Source of the DNA: Branchiostoma belcheri
Lineage: Eukaryota > Chordata > Leptocardii > Amphioxiformes > Branchiostomatidae
DNA: 64,000 bases
NCBI RefSeq assembly: GCF_001625305.1
Contig: NW_017803702.1
Location: forward strand, 146,982 to 210,981
Reading direction: 5' to 3'
Within the stretch, counting starts at the first letter, position 1. Every line of letters begins with the position of its first letter. Below, piece by piece: positions 47,001 to 57,708 of this stretch. The notes under the pieces were generated by a model. It was not told the DNA's origin. It did no database searches and saw only the letters and a program-made list of their open reading frames with translations. A program made the position numbers and the translations under genes.

Positions 47001-48560
47001 ATAATGATAAGTAATAAGGCACTACCTGATCGTGCCGCGTCTTTGCACCATTGGTAAGAAGGCAAAATAGACAATACAGCTGCAGCCTACTAACTAAAGG
47101 TACCTGCTTCCTAACAAGCGCGAAGCAAAAACTAACTTCTTCTAAGCAGCTATTTTTGTAGATCTCACTCCGAGGCAGTGCGTGGCAAACGCCTGTCTAA
47201 AGTAAAACTCACCGCCTACTTTTCTCACAAGCAACCGAAAAACGTTGGTTCAAATTGACTGTCAACCGACTGTCTTGCAAAATCCGTGTAAAACTGACAA
47301 CATTCCAATAAATACTTAATCGTACTCACCGCATGGTTCATTAGGCAGCTACCGAAATTTCGACCCGTCAGAACTGGGTAGACTGCCGTCAGATACAGAC
47401 ACGCTGTGCTCTATCACGACTCCAGGTTAATTAAGCATAGCCCCCAAACCAACGACTTCTGGTGCCATTTTGAAATCATCGCCTTCTGTCTGATAAAGAT
47501 CTATTTTCTGACCAATATGATGCGTTACTGACAATGAGCAATTAAAAAGCATTTGATTTCAATTAAAGTTCAAATTAGCAGCCAAAAAGGCCCTTCGAAG
47601 CTTGCTATGTTTATCATAAGGAAATGACCAGATTAGAAAAGCTTGTGACGTAGGTTGTTAACAGGTTTCATCATAAGGAAATGACCTTTTAAAAAGGAGA
47701 TTAGAAAAGCTTGTGACGTAGGTTGTTAACAGGTTTTTTTTCTGCCTTCCTTCAAGATAACAAATTATTTGATAAAATGAATGAATTAATGAATTTGATA
47801 AAGTCAAGCGTGTGAAACAAAGACGCACTTCGGTCTCTTACGTACTAGCAATCGCGCAATCGAAATTGCTGTGGTGCTGTGGTTCTGGCGTGTTTGTGCA
47901 CAAGTAGAAATAAATAAATCTTTCGACAGTCTATCTCTCCTGGTCATATATAGATTCATAAATTAATTTTTCATGGCTTGAACATGTATCAAACTCGTTC
48001 CACCATTGCTGTAGACTTCAGATGTGTTGCAATTTTTGATTTTATCCAGACAAGATTGTGCCAGGACAACAAGTGTTTCGGAGGAATCAATCAATACCCC
48101 TATTTGCCCGATACCCTACCATGGACCTTTTACTCATAGCAATCACAGAAGAATAACAAATAGTCTATAGATCTAATAAAGTGTATGTCGCATTGTCACT
48201 AGGCGCCCTGCTCTAGTTGTGCTCAACTTTAACCTAATCATACAAACACAGAGGACATTTTCCCTATCAGACCAAAAACAGTTTCCATGACACTGCATAA
48301 GAAATGGTATAGCCTATCAACTTTAAAGATACCTGCTTCATAACATGTGAGGGGAAAAAAAGCTATTTCTCAGTCCCATTCCCAGGCAGTGTGTGCCGGA
48401 TGTCTGTCCAAACTCACCGCCAACTTTTCCCGCCACCAACTAAAGTTCTATCTGACGAAATGTCTCGCGAAAACTTATTCACAGCCAACTTTTTGCGCAA
48501 ACGCGTAAAAGCGGCGTCTGGAACAACATTCCAATAAATACTCAGTCGTACTCACCGCAT
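44077..48560 (-). CDS. Secreted sushi (CCP) domain protein with two alternative first exons
   Basis: A minimal first exon supplies ATG plus CG before a GTGAGT donor, at 48560-48556 and again, in a duplicated segment, at 47334-47330. Either joins in phase 2 to exon 44574-44501, giving the signal peptide MRVIIGLLLCLSLVLYVAP then VGGRKVR. That exon ends in phase 1 (GTACGT donor) and joins to 44280-44077, a 204-nt phase 1-1 exon encoding one sushi/CCP-like module: RCKPLTFPDTDRSC, GTVCNFACRSGC, RVCKV, SKWWTGGRGLKCN, with the usual Cys, Gly and Trp order plus extra cysteines. After 44077 a GTGAGT donor follows, so more exons must lie at lower coordinates, but I could not identify them; the gene is incomplete at its 3' end. 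CCP modules mediate protein binding in complement and adhesion proteins; the partner is unknown. Confidence 0.7.
44575..45894. other. Intron of the sushi gene, no feature
   Basis: AATTTACCGCTGA occurs three times (about 44908, 44921 and 45083). Nothing else is supported. Confidence 0.4.
45895..46007. mobile_element. TAGCCT-type foldback MITE with 9-bp duplication
   Basis: TAGCCTGGAATCCATCCGTG then AACGCTG on the left is matched in reverse on the right, 113 bp in all. The flanks are GCATGGCTG and GCA-GGCTG, a 9-bp target duplication with one base lost. A 9-bp duplication is a Mutator-like trait. Confidence 0.7.
46008..47079. other. Intron of the sushi gene, no supported feature
   Basis: Minus-strand frames near 46120-46420 have no recognisable domain. 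The rest is AT-rich. Confidence 0.35.
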
Positions 48561-49122
48561 GTTGGTACTTCTGTAAGGAGCTACCGAATGTCCGACCCGT
48601 CTCAGACAGGGTGTTTAGCAGGACTGGGGCGACTGCCGACAGAAACCGACTCGCTTCGCTCCAAGTTAACTAAGGACATGAAGGATAGCCTCCAAACCAG
48701 GCTTCTGCAATAAATCAGAGCAGTTTAAAGTTTTCTTCTATTTGCTATCAACCTATTTTCTGATCACTGTCGTGTTCTTATGACTGAGTTACTGCCAATG
48801 GGTACTGCAGTATTCAAAGAGTATTATTGTCTTCAGTAAAAGATAGGAGTCAAAAAGGCCCTAAAAAGCCTGTAATGTTTAGACTTAAGGAAGTGACTTT
48901 ACAATAGTTAGTCACCATCCCCCCGCGGCACGGCGTGGTTAGGGTCATCACCCCTACCATTGTCAACATGTTTTTTTGCCTGACTTCAAATCTGAACTAC
49001 AGTCAAGCAAGCGTCAGATACAAAGACGCACCAGGTCTGTTACGCCGTAGGGCAAAGACATCAACTGTTTAGCTTCCCTCATGTGTTTGTGCACAACTAG
49101 ACCGAAATAACGCTTTCGACAC
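47080..49122. repeat. Diverged tandem duplication of about 0.8 kb carrying a promoter and first exon
   Basis: 47.08-47.95 kb and 48.32-49.12 kb share, in order, a CCTGCTTC(C/A)TAACA block, GAGGCAGTG-type sequence, ACTCACCGCC, CAACATTCCAATAAATACT, CGTACTCACCGCATG, GAGCTACCGAA-type sequence, AAAGACGCAC and GTGTTTGTGCACAA. Much of the rest has diverged. Each copy carries the same ATG-CG|GTGAGT exon end on the minus strand. Confidence 0.75.
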
Positions 49123-49123
49123 G

Positions 49124-49143
49124 NNNNNNNNNNNNNNNNNNNN
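49124..49143. other. 20-N assembly gap
   Basis: Twenty Ns right after the end of the second duplicated segment. Confidence 0.95.
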
Positions 49144-49439
49144 GCTAACTCGGTGCGATACACATCACTCACTGCATTGTATGTCATAAAAGTAACAGCA
49201 TGGCGGTATCGATCGCCTCAAGCCACCAAGACTTTCAACTATTAACTACGGGGTCTCCTTCTTTATCAGGTTTGCTTTTGAACCACCTTGATGTTACTTA
49301 ACTATCAACCCGGCCAGCAGAAGCCGCCGGCTCCTTTGATATTACAGCCGCTCCCTGTCCAATCTTGTTTACACGCCGGGCGCAGGTCATTGACCTCCAA
49401 CTTGCGTTGTTCCAACAGAGAAGAGCAAAATGTCTGGCT

Positions 49440-49576
49440 CCCGCAGAACGTACCGCACTCTCCCGCTGGACGTACCGCACTCTCCCGCAGAACGTATCGC
49501 ACTCTCCCGGAGGACGTCCCGCACTCTCCCGAGGGAAGTCCCGCACAGCGTCCTGCACTCTCCCGCAGAACGTCCC
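49440..49576. repeat. 22-bp minisatellite, about six units
   Basis: CCCGCAGAACGTACCGCACT then CT repeats at 22-bp steps from 49440, with variants GCTGGACGT, GGAGGACGT and GAGGGAAGT and one longer unit. GC-rich and open in most frames. Confidence 0.85.
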
Positions 49577-49616
49577 TCGAAAATTGATGCGTATTTCGTG
49601 TCCTGTGCTGTACCTA

Positions 49617-50117
49617 CCAAAACACTTGAGTTCATACTGTCAAAATGGAATGGCTTTGAACAGGTGTTAATTGAGTTAATCCAATCAAATCCAACAAGCC
49701 AATCAGCAAGAAGAAAAGATTAGGCTGCGTCAGGTTCATGCTTGCATGCCCATATATGGGCATGCCGCCGAATTTCTTTCTTATTACGTCACGCGCGTAC
49801 GCCCCCGCACAGTACTTTCCTATGGGGACCGACTAAAAAAGCAAATAAAACGATTGTAAAAGCTTGTATCACAAAATTTAAAAAACGCCTAGGGGTATTT
49901 GCCCACTGTACCTCCATACCAAATTTCAGGACCTTGGGCCCTAAAATGAAGAAGCTGAATCCATTTAAAAAATGGCAGGAGGAGAAGGAGGAGGAGGAGA
50001 AGAAGAAGAAGAAACATCAGAAAAAGCAATATGGTTTCACCACACCACTTCGTGGTGTGGTGAACCCATAAAAAGCAATATGGGTTTACCACCACTTCGT
50101 GGTGTGGTGAACCCATA
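49617..50117 (+). mobile_element. Second copy of the TGGGTTCACCAC element, left end missing
   Basis: From CCAAAACACTTGAG it follows the 43-kb copy (AACAGGTGTTAATTGAGTTA, CCAATCAGCAAGAAG, CCTAGGGGTATTTGCCCACT, CTAAAATGAAGAAGCTGAAT). The terminal AAAAGCAATATGGGTT...GTGGTGAACCCATA hairpin is present twice in tandem at the right end. Confidence 0.8.
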
Positions 50118-50394
50118 ACAATACAACTCATATCTGATCATAATAATAAGTGATCATAATAATAAATGGTCATAATCCGATCATATTAAAGATACATATT
50201 AAAAAGTAAGACATTGACGATTAAACATCAAATAGGTTTAAAATTTTTTAGGTCGGTCCATTAATTAAAAAGAGGCGGACTACTATTTACAGATCTTGAT
50301 TGTTGAGGCTTATTGACTGAAACAGAAAAGATTTTCTCAATCTTCTAGTTCTAAATTTTGGTGTGGAGATGTACTTTCCTTTTCTCAGGGACTG

Positions 50395-50590
50395 TCATGT
50401 GCTCTCGTGTCTTTCGGAGGGCATCAGGGGATGCAAATGGTGGTTGGCATCCCGCATTTGCGCGATCAGAGTTTTCGCTGCAGTTTCCCGTCTGTCCTGG
50501 AGGGTGGGGAAGGGGGTTGTTTGGATACTGTTGCCACAGATTATCCTCGCCGCCCTTCTATGTAGAGCCTCAAGACTGCGTATAGAATAT
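50395..50590 (-). pseudogene. Fragment of a LINE reverse-transcriptase C-terminus
   Basis: The minus strand reads LEALHRRAARIICGNS, LQDRRETAAKTLIAQM and RDANHHLHPLMPSERHEST. The order (L-x-x-R-A-A-R-I, then L-x-x-R-R-E, then H-x-L-H-x-L-x-P) is that of LINE proteins after the thumb domain. No RT core is nearby, and the family differs from the 3.2-kb LINE. Confidence 0.6.
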
Positions 50591-50699
50591 AGAATGTATA
50601 GAATACAACACAAGGTATTCCGTATCGCCCGAGGGTCCAGCGCGACCGCAAATACTCGTAGGTATATGTCATACCCACCTAAAAAAACGCGCATTTAAA

Positions 50700-51423
50700 T
50701 GAGCGTAAATTTGGTGTCCCTAAAGCCAAAGTGCAACAACATTAACTTAAACGCCCAAATCCGATTTTGGAATGTGATAGTAACCAAATAGAGTCGCGGT
50801 CGGTTATACCTTTAGTTTTCACACGGGCCGTAATTATAAAATAACATCCCTATCGAACGTTACCACAGCCCTGCATAAACATTTAAAAAAAATATTGCTT
50901 GTACGTATTCAGGCCATTGGTTCAAACCAGAATTAAAGCATGAGCCAAGCTCACAATGACGTAAAAGCAACCAACTGGACTTATATGGAATTGTCATTAT
51001 CAATACATCGTGTAAGTTAAAAATGCATGTATGTATGCATGTATGTATAGATGTATGTATGTTTAGCGTAACAGATGTACTGAACAAACTTACACTCAAT
51101 ATTATTTCTGACTCAGTCTGTTGCTAAAACATGTTATTACTACCAAAGGCCGCACGTTGGCAGAACCTACAGATTTTTAAAGGTTTTCGGAGTGTCAACC
51201 TTATATACGCGAATACGACCTTATATAAGACGTTCTACCGAAGTGCTGTGTACAATACATTACGTTTCGCGCAGGTGCAGTACGTTCTGTCGATGTGCTA
51301 CCAAAAGCACGGATTTTCTTCAGAAGACACATGAAGCCTAACTCAACATTCTGTTAGCTATTAATTCATTCTTTTGTCATCAGTGAAGAACAAAGCTAAC
51401 TTTGCGGTTCGGACACACATCCG
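50700..51423. other. No gene; short ATGT microsatellite near 51025-51062
   Basis: (ATGT)n of about 38 bp. No supported frame. Confidence 0.4.
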
Positions 51424-51424
51424 G

Positions 51425-51496
51425 TAGCCTGGGTGTCATCCGATTTGTGAAAATTCTTTCGGAGTTGCCGTTATAAATCGGATGTCACCCAGGCTA
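51425..51496. mobile_element. Very short TAGCCT foldback MITE
   Basis: TAGCCTGGGTGTCATCCGAT is inverted at the right end with one difference; only 72 bp in total. The flanks CACATCCGG and CAGATCCCT agree at six of nine bases, a possible aged 9-bp duplication. Confidence 0.6.
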
Positions 51497-51499
51497 CAG

Positions 51500-52980
51500 A
51501 TCCCTACCTGTATTGAGACGTGTTTACCAGTGCTTTAACCTGTCGTCACTTTTTGGTAGTACACAACACTAATCGAATGGAATAGCTTTTATCACCAAAG
51601 GGCTGGGCATGAATAAAGATAAAAGGCTCTTTGAACCCTGCCTACACAATCACAGCCAATTACAACTTGGATGCCATAGGCCTGGGGGCGTTCGGGCTAA
51701 CAAAAGAAAACAATTACTCGATACATGTAGTAAATTGTCTCCCGGTGTTAAATCAAAGCTTTTTTCTCAACCTTTATATATGATAAGACGCCTACAGCTA
51801 GTGTCAATAGCTTCAAAAGAGAAACAGAAAATACGATAATTGTGTAGATAATTGTCTTCTCTGCGTAGCGGAAATAATTTTACATGGCTTGACGCACATT
51901 GTCGACAAGGTGATTCTGTAGTTAAAGGCACACAATGCGATTTCAGAGCAGCAAAACTGGAATATTCTGAATAAGGAAATCTTTATGATATTGAGACACA
52001 CACTTCTTCACATTAGCACATTTGAGTAAGAATTTCATACTTCGCGCTTTTCAAACTGTAGAAACAAGCCCGAAATGAGTCCTTCATTTTCTGGGCGGTA
52101 CCCTAAAAATCAGCCCAGGGCCTTCCAGTAACCATTTTCAGTCAGCATTTTTGGAATTGTTGCTCCACAAGGGGCAATATACATTGGGGCACTGTTGTTT
52201 CTACTCAGAATGTAGATCAATGACTAGAAAGTTGGCTTTTGAAAATTCTGGCTTCCAAGCCCTAAAAACTACACTAGATGCCTGGGTTGTTGACTTACGA
52301 TGTTATATGAGTTTGCAAATACAAACTGCTTCTTCCAAACCCATAGTAAAAAAAAAAAACGAGCCGTCTACCGCCATGTTTTATAGAAAAGAAAGAGACA
52401 AAAACCATGTCTACTTTGTTATGGTTCGAGTATATATAAAATGTATTTTTTTTATCAGATACAGTTAAACTGGAGATTTTGATGTCAATGGCAACGCATA
52501 AGAATTTACTACCCACTGTGGCTTCTCCAGCAGCCGGAATAGTCAATAGACAAATTATAATAATAATGGTCAATGTATCCGTACATATTATAAATATTTT
52601 TTCTGAAATGATTTTTAGAGGAAACAATAACAAACCATGCAGAATGGTCTAGGTAATTGTGTCCCTCTATTTGGGGGGGACTTGTCCCTACTGGTCCATT
52701 TGATATGGCACAACATCGGGGAGCAAGTTCCACACACTTAGTTTACTCCCACACACTCATTTCACCCACAATCACTCACACATGCACAGGGACAGACATA
52801 GAACACTGATTGACACGGTTTACAAAACTGTCACCAGATGGCGCTTTTACCAAGGCAAGACTGTATTGATGCATTTGCTCCCATTGATCTAATGACCTGA
52901 CCGACGGGCATGGTAAAAACTAGCAACTAAGAGATTCCTCTCCGATTAAAAAAAAATATTGGTACATTGGTAATATGCAT
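51500..52980. other. No gene; possible transposon terminus at 51924
   Basis: TTAA followed by AGGCACACAATGCGATTT at about 51922 matches a terminus-like sequence at 27620. The rest is AT-rich with no supported frame. Confidence 0.4.
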
Positions 52981-53340
52981 ATTTATTTTATATCTATTGT
53001 TACTATGTAGATTCATTTTACATCCGTTTGTACAATGCAGATTCATTTTACTTCCATTGTTACTATATGCAAATTCATTTACTTCAATTTGTACAAAACA
53101 GATTCTTTTTACTTTCATTGTTACTATGCAAATTCACTTTACTTCAATTTGTACAAAATAGATTCATTTTACTTCCATTCTTACTATACAGATTCATTTT
53201 ACTTCCATTGTTACTATGCAGATTTATTTTAGTTCCATTGGTACTATTAACATTCATTCTATCACCATTGTTATTATGCAGATTCATTTTACTTTCATGG
53301 ATTCTATGCAGATTCATTTTACTACCATTGTTACTAAACA
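52981..53340. repeat. 30-bp minisatellite, about 12 units
   Basis: Units such as GATTCATTTTACTTCCATTG then TTACTATGCA repeat every 30 bp from 52981 to about 53340. Because 30 is a multiple of 3 it is open on both strands, so the decapeptide repeats (such as NNGSKMNLHS) are an artefact. It lies some 600 bp past the lectin gene's stop. Confidence 0.9.
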
Positions 53341-53981
53341 AAGCCCTTCTATTTTCATCCTTTCAGATGCAGAAGTTATTTTACTTGTGCATTTAGAATT
53401 ATTTTACTATATTGTTACAAAATAATTTTTAAAAAGTGTCTATTGCACAATTTGTCACAAACAGGAAAGGCACATTTTTCCATACAATCCAAATTAAAAA
53501 TCAATTCTGTTTACATACAGTACAATAGAAAAGCTCTACATCTCCATTTCATATTATTACTATGAGTGTTAGATGTCATTGTACAATTGCTCTTTTTTGC
53601 TTAAATGATTAATGACAATACATGTAGGTTAAAAGTTCCTTATCACATATTGAAAATTTCTACTTGGTGCAAACACAATAACCCTTAGGAACATATGGAA
53701 AAAGATGGCTTTCAAAGCACAACGATGCACTTTGAGATCTTATAATTTACCTGTTGCCTCTTGAACTTGATTTGATTAACACACGTGGTGAGAGCTCGAC
53801 CTCACTGACGGTCGCTTACGGACGTCCTGCAAAGCAATGGGCAAAGGTATCATCAATTAGGTGTGGGATGTTTCAATTATGGATGTATAGTGTGGTGTTT
53901 TTATGCGTATGGCCAAAGTTCAAAGCTGGTTACAAAAAAAATGACCGTTTGGAACATTGACAAGAATCCATTTGGTATATA

Positions 53982-56882
53982 TCAATGTGAAGTACCTGGT
54001 GCCACTTGGCATATGAAGGATGAAACGACGTTGCAGTAATTGTCATTCCACTTGTTTGGAGAAGAATATTCTCCGTCGGTAGACTGCCAGTACTGAGCGC
54101 AGTCTTCGTTATTGTCGTTATTTGGTTCTCCCGGAGACCAGGAGTTGTAGCTTCCAAGGGCAGTACCATCGATCCACTCAAAGTTTCCTTCTTTGCGCCG
54201 ATCATGGAGACCAAACCAGAATAAGGATTCTTCGTTGACGGCGTTCTTGAGAGAGATGAGGAAGGCGTCTGTGGCAGCGTCTCGGGGCATGGCAAGGGTG
54301 CCGCCATCGACGTGACAGTGCAGAGCCGACTCCCCGAAGTTCGCCACAGTGTTGAACGCCTTGTAGCAGGTTTCACGAAACTTAGTGTAACCCTTAGGAC
54401 AAGGTGCTAGAAACAATGCTTCATATTAATGATTTTTTAATAGGAATTGAATATGTTGTAATAAAAAAGGGCACAAATTTTCAAAATAATGGGTCTCATA
54501 TTATAATGTAAGAAGGGTAAAATTAAACAGAAAAACAATTCACTAAATTTCATAAATTAAACTTAGCTAAAAAAAAAAACTAAAAAACTAAAAAAAATGA
54601 TTTCGTTATTTAAACATTTGAGTTGTGTTGCTAGTATAGAATAGTTGTGTCACCTTTGTTTAACCTGACTGGTTTAGGATGTTCCGGTGGTCCGGCAGAT
54701 TTCCCATTTTGGCCAGGCGGTCCGATGTCGATTGGCCTCATCAACCCTGGAGGGCCAGGTGGCCCAGGGGGCCCGACCGACACAGGGCCAGGTGGGCCTA
54801 ATGGCCCCCTTTCTCCTGGTGGCCCAGACAAGCCTGGGGGTCCAGGTGGTCCCATACTCCCCAAAGTTGCTGGAGACACGCCCATCTCTGAAAGACGATA
54901 GATTATCGTTCAGCTGAAAGTAAGCTCTAAGGTACATATACACAAAATATTGATGAACTATCAAGACATGTGCCTTTTTCATTTTGTAAAAGGTAAATAT
55001 GGTTAAAGCAAGGACATTACAAAGTGACATAGTTGTACAAATACATACTGGATGTCACTATCTTGTAAGTGACAACAAGGTGACATACTTATAGCTGGTA
55101 CTGTTTCTATCAGGACATGATACATACGCTTAGCCTCCTGTGCAGGCCCCGCGGCGGTGGGGAAGAGTTTTTAATGCGTTATTTTAATATAGCCGGCCAT
55201 CCTACATAGCCGCCGCGAGAAGGTTCCATTGGTTCCGTGGGCGGAGTGGAACCTTCACTCGGCGGCTATGTAGGATGGCCGGTTATATTAAAATAACGCA
55301 TTAAAAACTCTTCCCCACCGCCACGGGGCCTACATAGGAGGCTAACATACGCTGAAGTTCCGCACGTAGTAACTCAGCCATTCTGCCCCGTGTTGTAAGA
55401 TTGGCCACCTCAGCAGAAAGTGTCATCACTTTAGCTGGATTGAACACAACACAACAAATATCATGTCACATTGATATAGTGAAATAAACTTCCAAGAATT
55501 TGCAATAATTGAACCATTATATTAAACAGTGCAATTTTTTAAAGGATGACCGACCTGCTATAAATGGCACTAGCATGGCGTAGCCTATGACTAACAGAAA
55601 ACCCATCGTTAGCCACAGCTTCTTGCACAAACCGTTGCCAATGGCAACACTGTCTGGTGACGCATCGTAGGCCGCTGTTTGGAGAAGAAGAAAAGTACTA
55701 ATGAGCTAAAGACATAGACAACGTCACTAAAAAAAGTAACTAGAAAAAAATTAACTTAAAGGTAATTGAGGTCTTAGCTTTTATACTAGGGATTTAACTT
55801 AACCATCTCCGATTTTTGCAATGTCTTGAATCGTCTGACAGTTTTCAAAATCTATTGAGTTGCATTAACTTTTTTTTGTCCATCTCATTACTTGTATGTG
55901 TAACCTTTTTCGCTGTACACTGACTATTTAGTCATCAACTACGCACAGTTTGCTAATCGCAGCCGGGTTTCGATTGTCTGCCTCTGCCTGGAGCTTTGGT
56001 ATGCTAAACTCATTGTACTTTTAAGTTATTTACTTTATTGTTTGCTTTGTGTAACATTTAAAGGCTGAGTTTCGCAAGTACTCTTGATTGTGCATTAAAC
56101 TTTAAACATTAAACTGCATTAATATTAAACTACATTGGTGACTATATACAACGCTATAAAAATGGAAAAAAGACGAAGACCGCATTTAGGCCCCTTGTGG
56201 TAAGCAGCTTAAAACCCTTGTCCTGCGGAGCACAACAGTTGTTGTTCTGCACATACAGTACCATCTATATAGCACCCTGTATAGGTACGATTTTGGGGTA
56301 TTTCGCGTGCAACGCATCACACCACAGCGAAACGCAATGAATGAGGTAGTAACTATGCTACTGCGTGGCAAAAAAATGGGGGTCTATGATCTAATTATGA
56401 CATGAAATTAGTGAAAAATATTGTGCCAGGAATGCCAGCAGGACAAGGGTTAAAGCTAAAATGAGTTTTGTGCATAGCGTATTGGTATAAGTATGTATTG
56501 AGCAGATTCTACAAGAATAAAGAGGCGTGCAACTCCACTTGAAATGTAAGTTAATTATTAATATGTAACCATTACCGAAAATCACAGAGTAAGAAACCAA
56601 AGTGTCCGTACAGCTCAACTAGTGTGGCTGGACAATGTTTTAGCTGCTCGGCAGCCGTACGCAGGGTTGGCGGTTGTCGCATTATCGGTCTCTGACTCAG
56701 CATGAGACTGCTGCATGGGGATGGTGCCTGGAGAATTTTGTTGTTTTTAATCATTCTGTAGAGTCGTGTATAGACTAATTGGGATAACGAAGCAGTAGAT
56801 TTTTACGCAGAAAAAAATAATAAATTTACCAAACTATGAAACTTGATTTACCAGTTGGATTCTGCTGCTGGTGTCTCGGCAT
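53982..56882 (-). CDS. Type II membrane collagen/C-type lectin receptor (5 exons, 297 aa)
   Basis: Exons 56882-56852, 55674-55555, 55434-55351, 54887-54654 and 54406-53982 all join in phase 1 with GT/AG borders. The cytoplasmic tail [10 protein letters not shown] is followed by [18 protein letters not shown] and a transmembrane segment, [21 protein letters not shown] short helical stalk follows ([20 protein letters not shown]), then a collagen stretch ([19 protein letters not shown]...) with interruptions GPVSV and LMRPIDI. The C-terminal C-type lectin domain starts [14 protein letters not shown] and holds [18 protein letters not shown], the EPN motif (mannose-type specificity), EDC, the WND calcium-binding motif (KWNDNYC) and FICQ. 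With a complete set of motifs it should be a calcium-dependent, glycan-binding trimeric receptor. A donor-like CCAG|GTACTT near the end could splice to 53826, giving a C-terminus two codons later; the model to the TGA at 53982 is simpler. A MITE lies at the donor of exon 3. Confidence 0.88.
55131..55344. mobile_element. Foldback MITE that duplicated a splice donor in the lectin gene
   Basis: The 214-bp element consists of two inverted arms of about 97 bp (TAGCCTCCTGTGCAGGCCCC, GTTTTTAATGCGTTATTTTA, CCATCCTACATAGCCGCCG) around a short loop. ACATACGCT stands on both sides (55122-55130 and 55345-55353), a 9-bp duplication of the Mutator-like kind. On the minus strand this nonamer is AGC|GTATGT, the end of exon 3 and its donor. 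Confidence 0.9.
56656..56727 (-). other. Exon-like segment with NPAYG motif in lectin intron 1
   Basis: After a TTCTCCAG acceptor, the phase-1 frame reads [20 protein letters not shown] then NPAYG. It is 72 nt long, so it would fit between the first two lectin exons without changing frame, but the base after TACG is GC, not GT, so the donor is non-canonical. It may be a decayed or rarely used cytoplasmic-tail exon with an NPxY-type endocytic motif. Confidence 0.35.
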
Positions 56883-57675
56883 GGTGTCTGCTCCTCTGGG
56901 TTCCTGACAGCAAAAACACGTCCTACATCAGACTCGGGGGCTTGCTGACTGAGCTACGGCACTAGACTAATACGGTATAAAAGCTTTCTCAACATGATTA
57001 AAATCGGAAAGATGAAGTGAAAAATAAACTATAAAGTCTAAATTACACTCATCATTAAGAATAGCCAAATTATATGAAAAGCAATTGTTTTGGTAGCTGA
57101 GCACCGAAAAATAAGTTAATGAAATATACCTCAATTTTGTAAATACTTTTTCATCTCGTAAAACATTGCCAGCTGATGACTCCACCATCACGAGGTATTA
57201 GTATTGTTTGATCCATGTTTTTTTTAACTTTCAGTGCCCATATTACAATCTATATCAGCCACATCGAGTCTGTGAAAACACTTTTAGCAACACCAAGACT
57301 GTTTCTACGCTATTCTCTGGAGTCAATGATAAAGTCCTGACAGTTTAGAACCAGTTTCCTTTCTGGCAACGCAACTCTTGTCAGATTTCCGTACAGTAGA
57401 AACATGGCTTACTTCAAGAGAATTAATGACTCAAGCACAACCCGATAACAGTTAACATAAAGATATCGTCTTCATCTTTACTTATAATAAACGAACTTTA
57501 AATGATCCATGATAAATTATGTTCTAATTAAAACGTTGACATATTTGTACAAAGCATATTTACTCTGTTGATTATACTTTCAACCCTTGAGAACAGCCTT
57601 GTGTGTAAAGGTTTTCATTGACGACATAAACAACACCATGAAAGTATGGTAAAGAACGCAACATGACATTTGTAG

Positions 57676-57708
<33 letters not shown>

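Noticed and set aside
49288-49723. Several overlapping frames with TLPQNVP-like repeats
   Set aside because: Shadows of the GC-rich 22-bp minisatellite, open in nearly all frames.
53028-53396. Long repeat-bearing frames on both strands
   Set aside because: They come from the 30-bp minisatellite; both strands are open for the same reason.
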